This document shows, one piece after another, positions 1-12,540 of a stretch of 64,000 nucleotides of DNA. The stretch is taken from assembly GCA_021234155.1 (NCBI GenBank), contig JAJEKV010000041.1, forward strand, positions 13,030,689-13,094,688, in the 5' to 3' direction. The notes under the pieces were generated by a model, which was not told the DNA's origin, searched no databases, and saw nothing but the letters and a program-made list of their open reading frames with translations. This stretch comes from Isoetes taiwanensis (Eukaryota > Streptophyta > Lycopodiopsida > Isoetales > Isoetaceae). Position 1 is the stretch's first letter, and every line of letters starts with the position of its first letter. Position numbers and translations under genes: made by a program.

Positions 1-3000
1 GATGCAAGTGCGCTCAATCATAAGATTGAGCCCTCCCACTTTCTCTTGAAAAGAAAATGGTCCTGCACTTTAATGACGCTGTACACAACGCCATATCTAT
101 TCTCTCCCCTTAAGAGGTTATACGCTTGTTACTTAGCACATTAATTTACTAGCCTTAGCTACATATATAATCATCTAAGATGGATGCACATATTATGTTA
201 TCATTTATTTCAATATAGTTATGGGTTACCTACTTAGTTAGAACGATTCTAAACCACAAGGTTTTGTCATCATGACAATTCCTTTTGTCTCAAAAGACTA
301 TTTGATTACTATAATTGTTATTTTAGATGTATCTTACATGTACTATTCTTTTATATTCTAGAGATTCCCTTTCTTAGTTATTTAAATTTTGGAATATTCC
401 TACCAATCTAATTGATGTCGCCGTAATGTTGGCGAACTTGTTAGATTACTTCTTTTCTTTTCTTGGATTATTCTTTTGGAGGTACTAGATTTATACATGG
501 TCAACAATTATCCTAGTAATGATTCCTTCTTAGCGAGGTGATCAATCTCACCAAGTGGTTTCAATATGTTGGATGTCTGTTAACAATCGTGTATAATTTT
601 AGTTACTCCTATGCATTTCCTTCCCAATATTTGACGCTTAGCTCAATATTGGGGCAATCCTTTCAAGCGAGAATGTCTAACAATGCCTTCTAATCCCAAT
701 ATGGATGTTACCATCCCTACATTTAACCTACTAGGCCCCATGGCTTTAGATGCTTGAGCTTGCTAGAAGCTCATCCACTCATGGCCCTGCTTGAAATAGC
801 AAGGTAACGTTCTTCCGTCGCCGATACTTTTCAATCTCCTTTGACGGTGGATCCTCTTGATGTAGAGGTTGACTTTGTTCGTTAGAAGCCTCTCATTGCT
901 GGTGGCTTGCTGGTGTAGTTGATCACTTGAAATCTTCCATGCCTCTTTTCAAAAGCCCCGAAGGTGGCGCTGAAAAAAAAGTCTTTCATCTTGAACTTTT
1001 TGTCTTGGCAGCTAACGACTCAGATCCGATATTGTTTCTTCGACTCCATCGATGTCTCATACGTCGAGTCCTCTTGTCGCTATCGTGGTTGCCCTAAGAG
1101 TGTTGAGGATGTGGATTGCTTCACCCCCAAATTGCCCTGACATCTCTTCTTTGATCCATTATGGTATGGGAGGGAAGGAATAACAGGGAACTATTCATGC
1201 AAAACATATAGCTTACATAATTACAATTACTACTAGCGCTTATTAGGTCCCCTTTGTGCCTCCCTTCGAAGTTGCATGCCTACCCTTGGCAATGTCATCG
1301 GTGTTCCTCCCTGCAATGGTGTTGACGATCTATATCCCTCCCCTATTTGTACGCGGCTTCGTGCATCTCGGGTAACTTGTTGATATACCCGGCCCCTCGA
1401 TGTTTGTCTGGCCATGGCACAACATGCTTTGCATCACATTCTAACTAAAAGGTGTGCTGGTCATTGATGCTTCAACATTTCTGGTCTGCTTCCCGATCCC
1501 GTTTTTAGGCGGTAATTGTCCCCCTTCATGATACTTGAAGCTATTTGAAGCGCCTCTCTTGAGGTTGTGTTTATTCCTTTGGCTATACTTCTCCGAGTTG
1601 TTCTCTTGCAGTTGTTCTTTGAATCGCCCATCCTTGGGTTCACCAAGTTGCATGCAAGTCCACGCAGTAAGTCATCGGCTCACCGCCTAGTTGCTTCTCC
1701 ATCGAGCTTCCAAACTTCCTTTGTTTGATCCCTCGATCACATGGCTTGACGCTGTCACGCTCCACTATGCCGCTCTTCTTGTCTTGAGGTACCTTCCCGG
1801 TGGCTTTGATTGTGCTTTCGCCGGTTTTGATCCTCCCCATTTGCCTCTAGGGGAGCCCGCGGAAGAAGTCGGTTTCAGCACTTCTCCAGCTTTTCAGTTC
1901 CTCGACCTTTGTCCCTCTATGCATGTCGCCCTCTCCGTCAGTAAAGCATCATGGCTTCTCCTCCCTCATTGGCTATATTGTCCACGGATGATGGATCCTT
2001 ATATCCGCGACAGCCTTTGACCCCTTGAGTTGAAGGAGTACCGCCTTTAAATATACTCTTGTCGCTGAATAGCCCTGCTATTATCTTGAACTTTCTTTTC
2101 AAGGTGCTTCAGTTGCTATCCTTGTCGTTAAGGTGTCAATGCTTCTACCTTTGGGCGCTTGACGTCCCACATGCCGGAGGTATGATCGGCTTCTTCTTCT
2201 TCTAATTAGTGGTAGGAGTACCGACGACGCCATCACCTAGTTGTTGAAGGCATATCTCCTCGCCGCAATGGCTTTCGTAAGCATCTCCCATCTACTACAC
2301 GCGTCATAGCGCATCACCCTATATACCACAAGGTGGAATTATGGTTGTCGAGATGTTGCCTTCTTAGTTGGCTCGTTGATGTCGGGCTCCTCCTCCTATT
2401 GTTGAGGCCACTCGTCATAAGTTCGCCAAGTTGTTGCCGCCACAAGAGGTAGTGTTGCATCCCGACGATGTCCCCGGTGCAGCCGATGATCTTGACATGA
2501 CCGGTGTTGTCTTTGTTCCGACATTGGGTGGACGAGCTGTCTTCTACTTGAGGGCACTTCCTAAGTGTTTGGAGTCAAGGTTTGCTTGGCCTCCGATCGC
2601 CCCTCCTCGTGACTTGCTCTTCCATTTTGATCTTGGGCTATTGTTGTGCTTCCTTGCTTCCTCCTTTGGTAGTCGGCGAAGGAGCTTCCTGATCTAAGCG
2701 TTAAATCCATAAACATGACTCAAACTCATGTTTCTCCACTATATCTGTGAACATCCGAGGTATACAATACACATATACGCATTTACATTGGGATTTTAAT
2801 TCATCCACTTTTCCAAAACAACTACAAAGATCTACTTAAATGTTTATACTCCTTTAGGGTTTCCTCCTCCTATCGGTTTGATTCTTTGGTTTCTATTGCA
2901 TCTTCTTCGCTCGGTTGACTCCAGGATTCCTTTGAGACGCCAAGTACTATTGTTGAGCTTTTTTATGTCTGATCCGAGTTCGCATGCGCTTAGTTGCGAG

Positions 3001-4330
3001 TGTTTTGTCGATGTGATCCCTTGAGAAAGATGCTCCTCCTTAATGTGTATATTCGCCGTGAGGAATGCGGTGACCGCCAACATCCCTACATGCGTTGTGT
3101 CGCTGTGGTTGCCGCAGCGGTGCCGCTTGATCGCTTGAGTAGGGTCACCGGCTGCTGGGCATTCTTGAACCATTCTTGAATATCTTCGGCTCGAATTTCC
3201 GAGTGCACTCGGGGTTCACCTTGGTGAACCATCCGGCGTGCATTGTCATTCCTTATATGGAAAGGGGTGCAATATTTTAAACTAGTACATTTTCGAGGGT
3301 ATTTTTCTACTTTTGGACCTCGCTACCCCTAGTAACGCTTGGGCTTGCTCCATTCCGAGGTGCTTCATTTGTGGCCTCCGGAAGTGTGATCATCTTCATT
3401 GCACCTATCATATAGCCTTTTGGTCGCCTTTGCATGATTTGTGCCTCGCCGCTAGGTCGCCTCCTCCGGCCCTTGGGTCCTATCCATTCGAAGTCTCGTG
3501 ACTCGGGCTCGACGTAGTAAGGTCGCCCTTCCTTTGGTTTCTAGGGTGTTTCGGGTCCCAATTCTTGTTCGAGCAGAATATGCTCCCTCCTTGATCTTGC
3601 CCCTAATGCTGATAGAGTAGGCCTTCAAGTCAGAGATGTTCCTTCCCCGATATGCGTCTCCTCCCCTCATGGTCTCCTACTTTTTGAACCGATGAAAGTT
3701 CTCCTGCTGGTGCAAGGGAGTCGAAGCTTGTCCCGGTCAGCCTTAGGTGCTTTGTGGTTTAGCATTAGCTTGGTTGCTCCCTTTTGTTGACATTGCATGA
3801 CATCGCTGAGCTACCGGGCTGCAAGGTCGTGGTGGTCTTCCCTCCGGTTTCTATACGCCTTGTGTCGCCATGACTTCTCTCCTCGACGGAGGATTATGCC
3901 TTCGGCCCTAGCTCGTGATGCTACGCGGTATCGATTCTAACGCCTTCCCACTTTTTTGTATTTTGCCGCCTTGCGTTCTTCCATTTGAAACTCATGTGGC
4001 CGAAGCAGGTGAAGGTCCCGAGATCCTCTTCGGATGTGAGCTCATGGACGGGTAGCCGAGAGGTTGACATCTAGAAAATTTTGATGCCGCTGGTTACCAA
4101 ATATCCTTCCCATTTGATGAAGATTGATGCTAGGCCGATGGTGTCCTGTTTCTACTCGCTTGTCGGGCTTTAGGTGTTTGTCGTTGTGCTTCCCTCTCTT
4201 GGTCTCCGCTTTTCGGTCTCCTCTCCTTATCTCGCCTCAGACGCTTGCTTGGGACCTTGATGTCTTCAAGGGGTTGCGCTCTACCTCTTCTCAGGGCTCT
4301 AGCCCCGCCCTTCAAAAGTAACGCCAGATA
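1..4330. other. Intergenic DNA, no recognisable gene
   Basis: I see no gene here. Short open frames occur on both strands, the longest about 110 codons (for example 1691-2020 plus and 2844-3173 minus), but overlapping frames are open on the opposite strand and none carries a motif I recognise. The segment from about 1.2 to 4.3 kb is richer in G+C than the first 1.2 kb and could be a badly decayed mobile element. I could not anchor it to a family. Confidence 0.5.
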
Positions 4331-4852
4331 TTCTAGAGTCTAAGGGTCTACTTGAAGGGCTCTCCTACAACATTTTGGGCTCTATAAGCAAGCAAGATGG
4401 CTCGAAAAGACATCGGAGACATATCTATAATCTCCAAGTCTATGGATATTAGGGCGGTGGTATGGCATGACATGAGGGTTGTTTTGCAAACCTCCATGAT
4501 GTTTGAGGCATACTCTAAGGTCCTAACAAAAGTTGGTTTGGGGAGTCCAATCTCTACACATGAGGTGACTTGGGCAGCTCTAGACTCTAGCTCCTTTCTA
4601 GGTATCCCCAATAGGGGAGTGTCAATGTGGCTGCTATATAAGTCAAACTCTATTAGGAGGACACCTGAATTAGGTCAAGGTTTATGCTTTTGGCATGACC
4701 AGAGGTGATGTACCAACAGTTGGACTTGGGTTGGTATCTTGAGGTCTAGATGACTATAACAAAGGGGTGTTCTTGGGCACTTCTATCTAGGAGTAAGGCA
4801 TCATCTTTGAGCGAGAGCAATACTTGCAGGTACCAATGGGGTATGCTTCTAT

Positions 4853-5375
4853 TTACAAACAAACCACACTTTGGAAAAACAATTCAAGGGTTTGAAGATT
4901 TTTCATTTTGAGCTGGGTTTTAAAAAACATTTCTAGCCTAATTTAAAATCATAAATGGATTCTAGGCTGTCTTTAAAAATCCTCAAGTTATGGAAATTTT
5001 TTAAAAATCCTTTGGAGGTCTCAAATATATATATTTTGAACTTATTTATCTCAAAAACTAAAGTTTAGTTCTTTTGACCAATTTATCCGAAATGTGAGAT
5101 TGCATGGCAAAACATTTTGATATCTTTTGTAGTAATTTAAGTTTTAGTAATTTAAACATGCCATTCTTGAACTAATTCCTACCTTGGAACTAGCCTTACC
5201 ATATTACTTTTGTCAAATTCATCAAAGTTTGAGTGAAATTGGCCTCGATTTTTTTTCACATACCAAATCATAAAAAATCCTTTAAAACTAAAGTTTAGTT
5301 CTTTTTTAACAACATTGGTATGTTTATTTACAAACAAACCACGCTTTGGAAAAAGACCATTTTTTAGTCGGGGTT
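4853..5375. repeat. Diverged direct duplication and poly(T) neighbourhood
   Basis: The phrase TTTACAAACAAACCAC followed by CTTTGGAAAAA occurs near 4853 and again near 5328, and AAAGTTTAGTTCTTTT also occurs twice (about 5060 and 5290). This suggests an old local duplication of roughly 0.25-0.5 kb. No coding content is recognised. Confidence 0.4.
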
Positions 5376-5403
5376 TGACATTTCCTAGCAAGTTTGGCTC
5401 ATT

Positions 5404-5404
<1 letters not shown>

Positions 5405-5437
<33 letters not shown>
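5405..5437. repeat. Poly(T) tract (about 33 T)
   Basis: An uninterrupted T homopolymer. On the minus strand it is a poly(A) run, so it could be the tail of a retroposed sequence inserted in minus orientation. No element body was recognised to its right. The exact length of a homopolymer in a draft sequence is unreliable. Confidence 0.7.
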
Positions 5438-5577
5438 CCAATTCACTTAAATGTTACTTAGCTTAGCATAAACTACAAAAATGAGAAAAATTTTCCCACT
5501 TTTTCGAGGCTTGAGGATCCTATCAAGTTAAGTACTATCGGAGCATGGTCGCTTTGCTCTTGGTCTCCAAGAACATC

Positions 5578-5589
5578 GCCTCGATACCA
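5578..5589 (-). promoter_or_regulatory. LTR-retrotransposon primer-binding site (minus strand, one base short)
   Basis: Reading the minus strand gives TGGTATCGAGGC directly after an LTR end in GGCGCCACA. The usual plant primer-binding site complementary to the 3' end of initiator Met tRNA reads TGGTATCAGAGC, so this copy lacks the A of the CAG. The same one-base loss is seen at 47.2 kb. Confidence 0.6.
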
Positions 5590-5590
5590 T

Positions 5591-6100
5591 TGTGGCGCCC
5601 CCTACTGTATTATCTGATTGCACTCATGCGTACAAAAGTGAGTTCATCCCTATACCAGCTCCACGATACAAGGCCCTCCACACATTCGCAATCCAAGTGG
5701 GAAGAATGAAGGTGTCATTTACCTTCACTCCCTAGGGGCCTACCTAGTCATTGGGTTTATAAACATATGTAAGTACATATACATCAAAGCACATCATGAC
5801 CATCTCGGGGATGGCTCACCACATATCCAATACAAAGGAAGTTCCTACCCAAGGCCTCCAAGGCATTACTGGATAGGCCCGACAAGCTTGGGCCTCCGTA
5901 GTTCATTGCGCATAATCATGACAATGGATTGGGCTGGCATAAGAACATGGCATTGGGTTGTCCACTCCATCCGCCCTCCCACGCACACTTTGCGGTAGGT
6001 TGAAGAGTGTTGGGACCTGACCGTAGCCCTCACGGGTGCATAGCCAAAGGGCTATTCTGGAGGTTACATCTCCCAGCCCCGATGGGGGGGTAGGGATCAC
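5591..6100 (-). mobile_element. LTR fragment of an LTR retrotransposon
   Basis: The LTR begins on the plus strand at TGTGGCGCC (the minus-strand LTR end ..GGCGCCACA) next to a primer-binding site. It runs rightwards with clear but diverged similarity to the sequence at 22.42-22.88 kb: shared phrases include the 'ATGTAAG.ACATA.. CATCAAA', 'CTACCCAAGGC' and 'AACATGG.CATTGGGT' stretches in the same order. I could follow the similarity to about 6.1 kb only. The far end of the LTR was not located, and no gag-pol coding was recognised on the internal (left) side, so it is a solo or truncated copy. Confidence 0.55.
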
Positions 6101-7220
6101 TCCCTCCGAGATCTACATGTTGACCCAAGGTGACTAGAGGGCCAACGCCCTTATTCGACCTAACTCCATCTGGAAGGTGAACTCCACCCCACCTGGGTGT
6201 CGAGCCCATGCCTTACCCACACTCGGTGGCAAGCCATTAGACCTAGTCACTCGATCCCCTGTAGGCCTTACACACCAGAGGGATGGTCAAGGGTCGAACA
6301 CCTAACCTCATTCTAAGCCCGGTCAGCCCCTTCACCCACAACCCGGTGGGGGTTCTCGCACACAGCCGCAATTCTAGTAATGCACTAAGAGGGACTAGCT
6401 AGGAGCATCATCTACTAAGCTTTAGGTCTCTACCCCCCTTCCCAATACAATGAGTCCAATGAGAATACATCCGTCCATCATATCATCATAGAACTAAAGA
6501 ATAAGAACTAATCTATATCATACATAGAGTTAGGTTCTTTAGTTAGAGTCAATCTCAAGATCCGCAGCTTACTAAGGGTGATTTAATAGGCTAAACCCTC
6601 TGGGTTCAAGGGTGGAATAAGGTTTAGGCTATTCAATCGACAAAATACCTGATCCTCGTTCACTCTCGATCCGGCGTCCATGTCTCGCTCGCCGGATGCT
6701 GTGGAAGGATGATCCGACAAGTCACGCATCGGCTGCATCGTGGGAGTTGGAATTGACTCTGGCCAATCGGATTTCTAAGGTCTCATTGTGGGCAAAAGGG
6801 AAAGTTAGGGTTTGGTGCCTTATGTAGGCTATCGCTTAGGTTTAGGGTTTCCATGACCCTTGGTCTACCTTTAATGGGTTAAAGGTCTAAAAGTGCTTGC
6901 GCATTGCTAAATTAATGCGCACCATTGCAAGTTGCCCCCCAGGGCTTACCTTGCTTTGGTATTCGCCGGCATTACACGCCGATTGATCTACATAATGCGG
7001 TGATTTCGGCAGTAAGACGGGATACGCCTTGAGACCGGTATATCGTCATCGAACGCCGGTAAAGAATAATTTGATTCTCTACATGTCCTATCCTTCCATA
7101 TCCACGGGCCTTTATAGTGGTAGGACCAGTACTTGATTTGCTACATGTGATGCACGCATGACGATCACATGTCCTTATACTAGTATTCCATGTAAGACAA
7201 GTTACTTCAACTACTTCAAT
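6100..7220. other. Intergenic DNA, possibly the rest of the LTR
   Basis: No gene recognised. The right-hand part of the neighbouring LTR may extend into this stretch, but I found no terminal CA/TG boundary or target-site duplication. Confidence 0.4.
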
Positions 7221-7227
7221 TACTTAA

Positions 7228-7725
7228 CGCCTATTTTGCATAACAAAACCATCAAGAATTTGATTTGTATTCCTTGAGGGGTGCAGGACCACCGCAACAA
7301 ATCCCCTAAGCATTAATGTCATAGGGACGACATAAAATCCTAACAATATCCTAACATTTTGGATATTGTTAGAGAAAGACCATTAAACCACGCCTACATT
7401 TTTGCATAACAAACCATTAAGAATTGTGAGATGTATTTCTTTATGGAGGAAAGGACCATTGCAACAAATCCCCAAGCATTAAAATGGCAAGACCATGCAA
7501 TATCCTAACATTATTCCCCATTTTGATATCGTTAGTGGAACACCATTAAACCGCTCCTACATCTTGGTATAATTTAGACCATTAAGAATTTGAGATGTAA
7601 TTGTTTATGGGGAATAGGACCATTGCAACAAATCCCCAAGCATTATAAAATGGCAAGACTACGCTAATATCCTAACATTATTCCCCCATTTTGGATATCA
7701 TTAGTGGAACACCATTAAACCATGC
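7228..7725. repeat. Three tandem copies of a ~160-bp repeat
   Basis: Three successive copies start near 7228, 7392 and 7553. Each runs from CGCCTA through GCATAACAAACCATTAAGAATT, a 'GGACCATTGCAACAAATCCCC AAGCATT' block and ATATCCTAACATT to 'GTGGAACACCATTAAACC'. Copies 2 and 3 are more alike than copy 1. An internal inverted motif (ATATCC..GGATAT) recurs in the copies. No coding potential. Confidence 0.8.
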
Positions 7726-7833
7726 CTAAATCTAGTTGGTACTAAGGTTCAGCTATAGATCGATCCAATAGTTATCCACGCCATCCAATGGTTTTAATTG
7801 TATCTAATTTATCTTATCCAATGGTTCTTTCTA

Positions 7834-7978
7834 ACGATTTGCACTAAGAATCCAATGGTTCTTTGAAAAACAATATAACTTATTGCACTTAGACGATTTG
7901 CACTAAGAATCCAATGGTTCTTTGAAAAACAAGATAACTTATTGCACTTAGACGATTTGCACTAAGAATTAGAGATGT
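7834..7978. repeat. 59-bp tandem repeat, about 2.3 copies
   Basis: ACGATTTGCACTAAGAATCC starts at 7834 and 7893, and a third partial copy starts at 7952, giving an exact 59-bp period. The first two copies are nearly identical over 'AATGGTTCTTTGAAAAACAA.ATAACTTATTGCACTTAG'. Confidence 0.85.
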
Positions 7979-8578
7979 AATTGTTGGAGCCATCAAGCAA
8001 AATACCACAGCTAACACCTTAAACCTAAACACAAACTCGGGAAAACCTTGCTCGGGAAAACGTTGCTTCCAAGTCATGTGCACGAAGGTATCAGAGCTCC
8101 TCTGCATGGTAATCCTCTAAACTAGTGGCTAGACGTTATAGTTTGGCAGCTCCCCAATTCCAAACAATTGCATCAGAATATCTTTGTCATACTTCTGCAT
8201 AGGAATCCTTTAAATCGTTGACTAAGCTTCCTAAGGAGTATGGATGCAATAGAATTGACAATTCCTATTTGAAACAGTTAACTATCCATTTGGCACTACT
8301 TAATTTGTTTATCTGAAATTATTTTCTCGGTCTAGACTTAGTGTGATTTATCTAGACGATGGTGAAAATTACAGCTCGTGTCCCATCAGGAATGTTCAGC
8401 CTACCGTAACCGTAACCTGCTGCAGTCTTATCCACTAACTTTCTTCGTATTCAGATTAGTGGGTAATGCCTAACTATCTAATTCTTTCTCATTGTAACTT
8501 CCTTTTTTAAGATACTTCGTTTGAGGATTTCTCAATATGCTTATAGATGATATTGCATTATGCGTATGTAGGTTTTTG

Positions 8579-8890
8579 CAGGCAGCTGAATTGGGTGGAA
8601 AGATTATCTCTTAAGGGCCTTTATTCTTGTTTAAATGGCAATCTTGCTGGAGTTCTGCTGTAAGTGCTTTCGTCCTTTTTTACAGGTTATAATCTCCATA
8701 GAAAACTTTGTATCAAAGACATGACTGTATGACTTATGCAACAAGCAAACAATTGTTAAGACTCCTAAGAGAACCTCCACATCCGCATGAATGTTTGGTG
8801 CTTATGACAAACAGGATTGCTGCACCATACTGTGCTCGAATGCATGAATGCGAAGGAAGGAGGACCCTAAGTGAAGTTATTTATGCCCTT
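8579..8890 (+). pseudogene. Exon-like coding relic, unrecognised
   Basis: After TTTTTGCAG at 8579 a frame reads QLNWVERLSLKGLYSCLNGN and then LAGVLL up to a GTAAGT at about 8659. After TTTTTACAG at about 8688 a second stretch reads GYNLHRKLCIKDMTV before a stop, and a third frame, open to 8893, includes SKQLLRLLREPPHPHECL. The two splice-like signals are only about 30 bases apart, too close for a plant intron, so I regard this as a decayed or misassembled coding sequence. The family is not recognised. Confidence 0.25.
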
Positions 8891-9419
8891 TAGAACTTGA
8901 TAGGAAGTAAAGAATTATAGATGGCACAGGGGTTCCATCAGGGATCAAAAGGGACTACTTCCTTTGCCTGGGGGCAATTGGACTTGGCTAACTAATTGGG
9001 TGTGTACAAACCTATCAAGTAGAAGCTAGTTAAAATATTTTCAGATAATATTAGTTCAATTGCTGGTTCGCTCCTTCAACCTCTTGTATTGCAACCTCTT
9101 GTATTTTCCTGTAATTACATAGTTTACAACTTTGGTTGTTTTTACTTGTTAAAACTGGCCATTGAAACCAATACATGATTCAAACTAAATTCTAGTAAGA
9201 AATACATGTACTGATTGTTTCTCTTCCTATTTCAGGCACCTCATCTCCAAGGAGCATACTGTCGACTTGGTAATGTAGGCAAGTTGTTTAAAGCACGATG
9301 CATTTTTTCTTGTATTAAAGACCTTGCACTTGTCAATCTTGTGCAGCTGGAACTGCAATTCAGCAAGCTAGAAGTGTCACGGAGTGAGGCGTTCGAAGCT
9401 TATCTCTCCTAGCTACCAG

Positions 9420-9871
9420 ATGACGAAGAGTAACAGAGGTTTAGGTTTGAAGAAGCCACAATCCACAAGCAAGAGGCAGTTGAAGCTCTGCTTCTGCCAG
9501 AAGTGTGAAGCCAAGAATCCAGCTAGTGTCTTGATTCCGTACTCAACATGGTGGGATCACGATAGAGAGTCCAAATGGGCATCATTCAGGGCAAGCCTTC
9601 GCAAATCCAACACTGCTGTGAGGGATTGCATTTGCCAATGCCAAAGGTGTATTCTTGCCAATCCCATGGCTTGTCTTTTTAGGCGCGGCATTATCTCATG
9701 CATTTGCGCATAAGTAATGCAAATCTTGGCTTCGATGTTGGGGCTGAAGTGAACATGATTGAGGACTGCGATGTGGCAATGCCTCGCACAGAAGAGGGAC
9801 ATGTTGGTTGCAGCCAGGTGGCCGCTGAGGAAACAGAGCGGGGGAGTGGCTATACACGATATTATTTGTGA
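9420..9871 (+). pseudogene. Double zinc-finger-like ORF, one frameshift
   Basis: Starting at the ATG at 9420 the reading frame begins MTKSNRGLGLKKPQSTSKRQ and contains a cysteine-rich motif, LCFCQKCEAKNP..WWDH (C-x-C-x2-C-x4-NP-x11-H). A second, similar motif follows, CICQCQRCILANP. A one-base shift near 9680 moves the frame, which continues RHYLMHLRISNANLGFDVGA with the expected His after the second NP, and ends at a stop at 9869-9871. About 150 codons in total. The paired CxC/CxxC-NP-H layout suggests two related zinc-binding modules. That is reminiscent of N-terminal regions of plant DNA-transposon proteins, but this is inference from motif shape only. No transposase catalytic region follows, because the ~800-bp repeat begins 70 bp downstream. 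Confidence 0.4.
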
Positions 9872-9941
9872 GCCGAGGGCTTTGTTGCTCTCGAAGAGCC
9901 GGGTCGTCAAGGTGATCGCCATCTTCGTTAGGGTTATTGTG

Positions 9942-10708
9942 GGGTTTACGTTATGGAGGTCGAAGTTTTATTCAGTTGCACTTGAGACATGGTCGAAGTC
10001 TGCAGTTGAAAACCGTAAGCAATAGAAACCCATTTAAATGGGGTTTGATTTACCGAGGCAGGCTTTCCCTACAGGGTGCTCCTCCCGAGGGCAAATGCCA
10101 ATGCCTCCTTCCGAACCCGGTTTCCCTATCCGACCGCTGAATTCTCCATTCAAGTAACTTGCTTCGAAAGCGTGCTCAAAAATTCAAGATCCGGGCCCTG
10201 AGAACATATAAAACGCAAAGTGTCCCCGCAATGACCGGTAGAAACCCAAGTGTTTTGTCGTTCGGCAGTACAAAGCCCCTAATGGAGATTTGACGCCGCC
10301 ATGTCGTCCGAAACAAATGAATTACCCTAGGGACCAAGTTACACGGTCATTTTTGCAGCAAAAGAAACACGAACCCTCTACATGGTATTATTCTCGCACC
10401 TCTGCTAAAGGCCATGTTGGACATGAGCTACTTTGGCGCTTCCGGGAGCAGGGGTGGTCTTCTGCCCACGAAACTTGGTCTCCAGGGTAATGTCGATGTT
10501 TCGAGTCCGTTGGCAGAGTCAGATCACAGTTCCGGGGTGGGAGAGTTGCCCGTCCTGGCCGTGGGACCTCCAGAGGGACCTTTGGGTCGAATTCTTCCGA
10601 AGGTTTTAGGGCTCCGTCATCTGGCGTCAACACCCTCCCACTACCTCATGACATTGTGCAAGATCCTGGTCCAATCTGGCTAGGGTATGGCCTCCAAAAC
10701 GCAAACCC
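9942..10708 (+). mobile_element. ~800-bp terminally inverted repeat element, copy 1 (forward)
   Basis: The copy opens with GGGTTTACGTTATGGAGG and closes with the near-complement CCTCCAAAACGCAAACCC, so its ends are imperfect terminal inverted repeats of about 18 bp. It has no convincing ORF: frames open here are also open in other frames of the reversed copies. The family recurs at 10.73, 10.93, 14.98, 15.79 and 16.60 kb. It could be a non-autonomous DNA transposon or a subterminal repeat of a larger one. Confidence 0.7.
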
Positions 10709-10730
10709 TGTGCCTTGCCAGGTTATTGTA

Positions 10731-10795
10731 GGGTTTACGTTATGGAGGCCAAAACGTGGTCAGTTGCACTTGGGACCTGGTGTACCTTTTTCGAA
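10731..10795 (+). mobile_element. ~800-bp element, copy 2 (5' end only)
   Basis: GGTTATTGTAGGGTTTACGT restarts the element 22 bases after copy 1 ends, and similarity runs through 'CAGTTGCACTTGGGACCTGG' before being lost near 10795. Confidence 0.6.
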
Positions 10796-10929
10796 CATGC
10801 ATACGGAGCCATGGCAACTGAATAACCAGACTTTGGATCTATTGGCGATCCCGAATCATTCCAAAAAAAGTTGCTACTACAAAATGTGTTCTTGACTTCT
10901 AATTGCGACACTGGGAGGAGGATAAATTC

Positions 10930-11033
10930 AAACCCCATTTCGTCAGTTCCTATTGCTTCTGGTTTTCAACTGCAGCTTCTTGACCATGTCTCAAGTGCAA
11001 CTGAATAAAACTCGACCTCCATAACGTAAACCC
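10930..11033 (-). mobile_element. ~800-bp element, reversed end fragment
   Basis: The last 100 bp of the element in minus orientation ('AAACCCCATTTCGTCAG' through CTCGACCTCCATAACGTAAA to CCC). It matches 16.48-16.57 kb closely and preserves CAG/CTG sites that are scrambled in that copy. Confidence 0.65.
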
Positions 11034-12540
11034 TACCACAAGGCCCCCAAAAACGAATTGCCATATAAAAACAATATCTGATCAGTTGAAAACCATGATA
11101 GATGTGGTTTTTTATACAACAATTCATTTGATAGAAGAAAACCACATGCTGTAGTGGTTTGTCTAAACTAATAGTGGCTTACAATATGGTTATTAATGTT
11201 GGTTACTAATGATATAATGGTTTGCTAAAACTCGTTATAGTTGCGATAGTGGTTTATTAAAACTAGAAATGGTTTGTTAAAATCCCTAATGAATAATGGC
11301 ATGATTTGAAGGTTTTTAAAAGGAAAACAATATTAAAACGAAATTAGGGGCCTTGATATTTTGCTAGTAACAGGAGGCTGACTACTGGCTTCTTGACCTA
11401 AGAACCATTTCAACACCAACAGGGCAAGCAAGCAAAACCTAATGGATGTATGGCATTGCCCTGTTATTAGCGCCTTCTACCATTTTGAACAGGCCCTGTT
11501 AGTAGAAGGAAGCAAAGCATACGGATGTATGGCATTGGCATTGCCCTATTAGTAGAAGGCGATATGCCTGAGGCATTGGATCGAGACCCATTAGATGGAA
11601 ATCACACTGGACAATTTTGCTGCCCCCTTTTTCACTTCTTCCAAATCCATTTCTAGCATTGTAATATCTACCAATCCAGCACAAAAACCAGAATCTAGCA
11701 TAAACCCAGCACAAAACTAAAGCAAGCCCAAAAATAAGCTCTGTTTGAGAAGCTTGGATGCTCCCGGTGATGGACGCCACTGAAACCAGCTGTTTTGCCA
11801 GGCATCAAGCTTCAAGCTTTTTAGAAGAAGCAACCGCCATCGCCCAAGCATTAGCATAGGTCGTCGCCAGGTATCAAGCAGGATTATTGTTCAACAACTA
11901 CGTGGCAGGTAACCATTACAATTACAATAGATTACGTCGAAGAAACATTCGAAAGGGACAAAAACAATGGAAAAATCAAAACTACATTATATGTCTAGTG
12001 ATAAGAAATGAATGGAAAGCAAGTTCCATATTTCCTAGACTTCCATGGACTTGCTAGAGCAAGATTAATAGAATGGAATTAAATCATCTGGCTTATAACA
12101 ATACATGTTTGGCAAGAGGAACAATATTTTCAAGCTATATGATAAAGACCATCATTTTCTAAGTTTCTACCCCCACCTTAATGGAACATATAAAGAGTGA
12201 TGCACGTGTTCCTTCACCTAAATGAAAAGAAGCCATTGTCTACAAAATGCATGAGGGAAGTGTCCACGTTGATGATGCATAGTATTCCAATCGGCCGACT
12301 ATAAGAAGATGACGAAAATTCCACCTTGTGGACGTTTACGGAAGGAGTAATTTTCATGACCAAAAAATTAGGATTTTTTACGTCACGGCCGCAAGGTCGC
12401 GAGATGGCGGTTGAAGCCGCAATTTTTTTCCTTATGCCACCGCAACCGAGAAAATTTTGAGGGAAATTTTTGGTCAAGAAAATTGCTTCCAACCATGTAA
12501 ATTTTAGGGGAGCTTGAAATTTACTTTCGGTTCCCACGCT
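11034..12540. other. AT-rich non-coding DNA inside the inverted arms
   Basis: No gene recognised. 11.09-11.28 kb is a loose repeat of TGGTTTRYTAAAA-type words. ACAAGGCCCCCAAAAA at about 11037 is matched in inverted orientation at 14.945 kb, so the inverted arms extend slightly into this stretch. Confidence 0.5.

Noticed and set aside
4397-4708. 103-codon plus-strand ORF (MARKDIGDISIISKSMDIRA)
   Set aside because: Protein-like at first sight, but the opposite strand carries an 87-codon ORF over the same bases and there is no recognisable domain, splice context or conservation clue.
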